Source: Bacteroidales bacterium (lineage in GTDB: Bacteria; Bacteroidota; Bacteroidia; Bacteroidales; UBA1715). From it: a stretch of DNA of 64,000 nt. The DNA is taken from contig JAKSUA010000001.1 in the NCBI GenBank assembly GCA_024409235.1, positions 171,067-235,066 of the forward strand, in the 5' to 3' direction. The translations under genes and the position numbers were made by a program. Of this stretch, positions 61,885-64,000 are shown in pieces (positions within the stretch are counted from its first letter, which is position 1; each line of letters starts with the position of its first letter). The notes below the pieces were generated by a model. That model was not told the DNA's origin. It searched no databases and worked only from the letters and a program-made list of their open reading frames with translations.

Positions 61885-63798
61885 CTATTCACACATTTTA
61901 TTGTCTATCATTCGGTTGGTGTATTCTTGTATGAAAGATTTTGTATAATTTTCCATATAAATTTGTTCCTCTACACCTGTATCAAGAAGATTATTTTTAA
62001 AGAAACGATCTTTCTTAAAGTCATAAAGATTCACAGATTTTTTTCCATCAAACTGAAGGACATAATCTTTAAAAAAACATTGATAATTTTCATTAGTATA
62101 ATCAATAGCTACCTGATTATTTACCGTATCAAAGATATTTTTTCCAAATGCACAAAATTCCAAAGGATAATTCAAATATGATAGTACGGAAGGAAGTATG
62201 TCTATCTGCTGCATTATTGCCAAAGTATCATATTTCTGTAAGGAATTATCTGGTTTATAGAAGAATATAGGAATTGCAAAAGCTCCTGGAGTGTTCTTAT
62301 ACTCATCTAAATATGCAACCGATGCATGATCGGCAGTAAAAACAAACAAGGTATTTTCATACCAAGGCATTGTTTTCGCATGACTGAAGAAATTACGTAA
62401 AGCATTGTCAGTATATCCTATACATTCATGCACAGGCAATGGTCCTTTGGGAAATTTTCCTTCATATCTTTCAGGAACTTTAAAAGGATGATGCGACGAG
62501 AGCGAAAATACACTGGTAAAAAACGGTTCTTTAAAAGAGTTCATTTCATCTGCGAAAAACTTAAAAAACTCTTCATCCCATATTCCCCAAATACCATCAA
62601 AATCTTCATCGTTGTTATATTCATTTTTTCCATAATAATCATCAAAACCTGCTAAATGTGTGAATGACTGAAATCCCATAGATCCATTTGGCGCACCATG
62701 GAAAAAAGCAGTGTAGTAACCTTCTCTACCAAGATATTGTGCCAAACTACAAGTTTTATTACTTGAGTAATGAGACAAAACATATGGAACTTTCACATAA
62801 GGAATACCTGCAACAACCGATGGAATTGCATCAATAGATTTACGACCGTTTGCATAGGCATATTTAAATACAAGACTATATTCCATCAACGAATCAATAA
62901 AAGGCGTGTAACCTTTATAATCAGGAATATCCTTATTAAGAAATCCAACATATTCTCTGCTCCAGCTTTCAAGAATGAAAACGACAACATTATTTTTTCT
63001 CACCACACCACTTGAATCTTTTTTGTGATGAATTGAAAAATAATTATTTGTCAAATTCTCGTCAAAGTATTTTATTTTTTCTAACCCACTTTTTCCAATT
63101 GTTCTAATCAATGTAAAAGGCGTATTCTGCACAATTGCCATCTCGTTTGGCTGCGAAACATATTCTCCTGCGTCAGCAAGAGATATTGGCCGTGTACTAT
63201 GACGAAATCCACCACGGACTCCTCCAAAACACAAAAAAAGAGTCAGACACATTGTTACTATTGAAACTGCGTAAAATACAACATTCTTTTCGCAAGGATT
63301 TTTAACAGAAAATCTGTCATATAAAAATATTAGCAAAAAAACTATTCCTATAAATAACAATGACATATACCACCAATCAACTGCGAACTTTAAAAACAGC
63401 AAAAACAAATTTTCCTCGTTTGAAAACTGAGAAAACACCAAAGAAGTTGTTCGCTTTACAGTAAATTGATAATAAACAGTATCTGATATATTTGCAAGAA
63501 GCCCTATTGAATTTGTTACAATAAAGATCCACTTTGCAACTTTTTGATAAAGACTATTGTAAACAAAACGGAAAGGCAAAATATTTAACAGGATAAATAC
63601 AATGTTAAGGTAGATTATTGCTGCTGTATCAAACTTAAGACCACCAGCAAGTATTGTCATGAAATTCGACAATGACATATCATTGAACCAATCCACATTG
63701 TACAGATAAAACACAATGCGAGTAAAAGTCATTAAAACATAAACAAGGAATATTCTATATAAGAATACCAGATAATGATGAAGTTTAGGTCTCGTCAT
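61885..63798 (-). CDS. LTA synthase-like membrane phosphotransferase, second copy
   Basis: 637 residues from the ATG at 63798. Five membrane helices to about residue 190, then the sulfatase-like domain: NNVVVFILESWSREYVGF (metal-binding Glu), the likely nucleophile Ser in GRKSIDAIPS, HGAPNGSMGF and FVFTADHASVAY (metal-binding Asp-His). This is the standard LtaS/phosphoglycerol-transferase form of Bacteroidetes, shorter and more canonical than the copy at 40.4-42.8 kb, which appears to use Thr. An ATG at 63834 is excluded because the promoter box lies between it and 63798. Confidence 0.87.
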   Translation of the reverse strand: MTRPKLHHYLVFLYRIFLVYVLMTFTRIVFYLYNVDWFNDMSLSNFMTILAGGLKFDTAAIIYLNIVFILLNILPFRFVYNSLYQKVAKWIFIVTNSIGLLANISDTVYYQFTVKRTTSLVFSQFSNEENLFLLFLKFAVDWWYMSLLFIGIVFLLIFLYDRFSVKNPCEKNVVFYAVSIVTMCLTLFLCFGGVRGGFRHSTRPISLADAGEYVSQPNEMAIVQNTPFTLIRTIGKSGLEKIKYFDENLTNNYFSIHHKKDSSGVVRKNNVVVFILESWSREYVGFLNKDIPDYKGYTPFIDSLMEYSLVFKYAYANGRKSIDAIPSVVAGIPYVKVPYVLSHYSSNKTCSLAQYLGREGYYTAFFHGAPNGSMGFQSFTHLAGFDDYYGKNEYNNDEDFDGIWGIWDEEFFKFFADEMNSFKEPFFTSVFSLSSHHPFKVPERYEGKFPKGPLPVHECIGYTDNALRNFFSHAKTMPWYENTLFVFTADHASVAYLDEYKNTPGAFAIPIFFYKPDNSLQKYDTLAIMQQIDILPSVLSYLNYPLEFCAFGKNIFDTVNNQVAIDYTNENYQCFFKDYVLQFDGKKSVNLYDFKKDRFFKNNLLDTGVEEQIYMENYTKSFIQEYTNRMIDNKMCE

Positions 63799-63815
63799 AC
63801 TTTTTATAATTGACG

Positions 63816-63823
63816 CAAAAGTA
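63816..63823 (-). promoter_or_regulatory. -7 promoter box of the second LtaS-like gene
   Basis: TACTTTTG on the minus strand matches TAnnTTTG; it leaves a leader of about 14 nt to the ATG at 63798 and rules out the upstream ATG. Confidence 0.6.
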
Positions 63824-63940
63824 TAAATTTTCATCGGTTAGAAGTGCACTAGCAAAACAGTTTATTTCCAAGCAAGTACAAGATTTCAGAGAAAATCCGT
63901 ACGGTCCTATCTCGTACGCCCTGTTTCATGCGCACGCCAT

Positions 63941-63978
63941 AAAACAAAAAACGCCTACCATGTTCATGATAGACGTTT
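63941..63978 (-). terminator. Terminator downstream of the tRNA gene
   Basis: A 14-bp stem with two G-T pairs (63949-63962 with 63965-63978) and a 2-nt loop, followed on the minus strand by a T-rich run. Confidence 0.8.
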
Positions 63979-63989
63979 CTAAAAAAAAG

Positions 63990-64000
63990 AGGCGGCACCT
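63990..64000 (-). tRNA. 3' end of a tRNA gene, probably tRNA-Cys
   Basis: The last 11 bases read on the minus strand as AGG-TGCCGCC-T: an acceptor-stem 3' strand TGCCGCC plus discriminator T, with no encoded CCA, then a T-run and terminator. U73 is the usual discriminator of tRNA-Cys, and a GGCGGCA 5' acceptor is typical of Bacteroidetes tRNA-Cys. The body of the gene lies beyond the window, so this is an inference from few bases. Confidence 0.45.

Noticed and set aside
63835..64000. A coding gene at the right edge.
   Set aside because: No open frame of useful length; the stretch holds a terminator and the end of a tRNA.

Overview
The window looks like a chromosomal piece of a low-GC anaerobic Bacteroidetes bacterium, most likely of the order Bacteroidales. 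The evidence is of four kinds. First, about twenty promoters fit the Bacteroidetes sigma-ABfr -7 box TAnnTTTG, and Shine-Dalgarno sequences are weak or absent. Second, there is a PorZ-like type IX secretion (T9SS) protein and several cargo proteins with T9SS C-terminal tails. Third, ATP-type PEP carboxykinase, desulfoferrodoxin and ferritin suggest an anaerobe. Fourth, there is the N-terminal stump of a BspA-type leucine-rich-repeat protein. The species cannot be named from the sequence.

Layout, left to right. 0-5.4 kb: the end of prephenate dehydrogenase, a NatA/NatB-like ABC exporter operon with a DUF3108 protein, and pckA. 5.4-7.9 kb: a rod-shaped candidate small RNA, a DUF262/DUF1524 (GmrSD-type) defence nuclease and a small antitoxin-like gene. 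7.9-12 kb: a glycosyltransferase with a LutA-like protein, then ferritin, superoxide reductase and a divergent OxyR. 12-20 kb: MlaE/MlaF lipid transport co-transcribed with a secreted subtilase, an rRNA/tRNA methyltransferase, and dxs. 20-30 kb: two lipoproteins (Bor-like fusion; OmpA), a three-gene DUF5131 cassette, a heptose-kinase/NtrC-like pair, lysC, a HepT/MntA toxin-antitoxin pair, and ahcY.

30-35.4 kb is the most plastic part: a repetitive T9SS cargo protein, a BspA stump cut by a decayed IS3-family element, and a DUF4886 T9SS protein. 35.4-47.5 kb is an envelope-glycan region: an MBOAT/SGNH acyl-transfer pair converges on a minus-strand run of porZ, DUF2079, acyltransferase-3, an LtaS-like transferase and a GH16-like lipoprotein. 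47.5-57.3 kb: two tandem lgt genes behind a SiaC-like gene, ftsE with an isolated sufB, mscS, a histidine kinase and an AsmA-like protein. 57.3-64 kb: a GH3 lipoprotein, a GNAT toxin-antitoxin-like pair bracketed by REP-like repeats, pssA, a RimJ-like acetyltransferase, a second LtaS-like transferase and the edge of a probable tRNA-Cys.

Much of the window serves the cell surface: lipoprotein maturation, T9SS export and anchoring, phosphatidylserine synthesis, phospholipid transport and glycan acylation. The best leads for something undescribed are the structured RNA at 5.5 kb, the GNAT/62-residue pair at 59.6 kb, the porZ-linked glycan operon, the tandem lgt/SiaC operon, and the NtrC-like regulator that has no DNA-binding domain.
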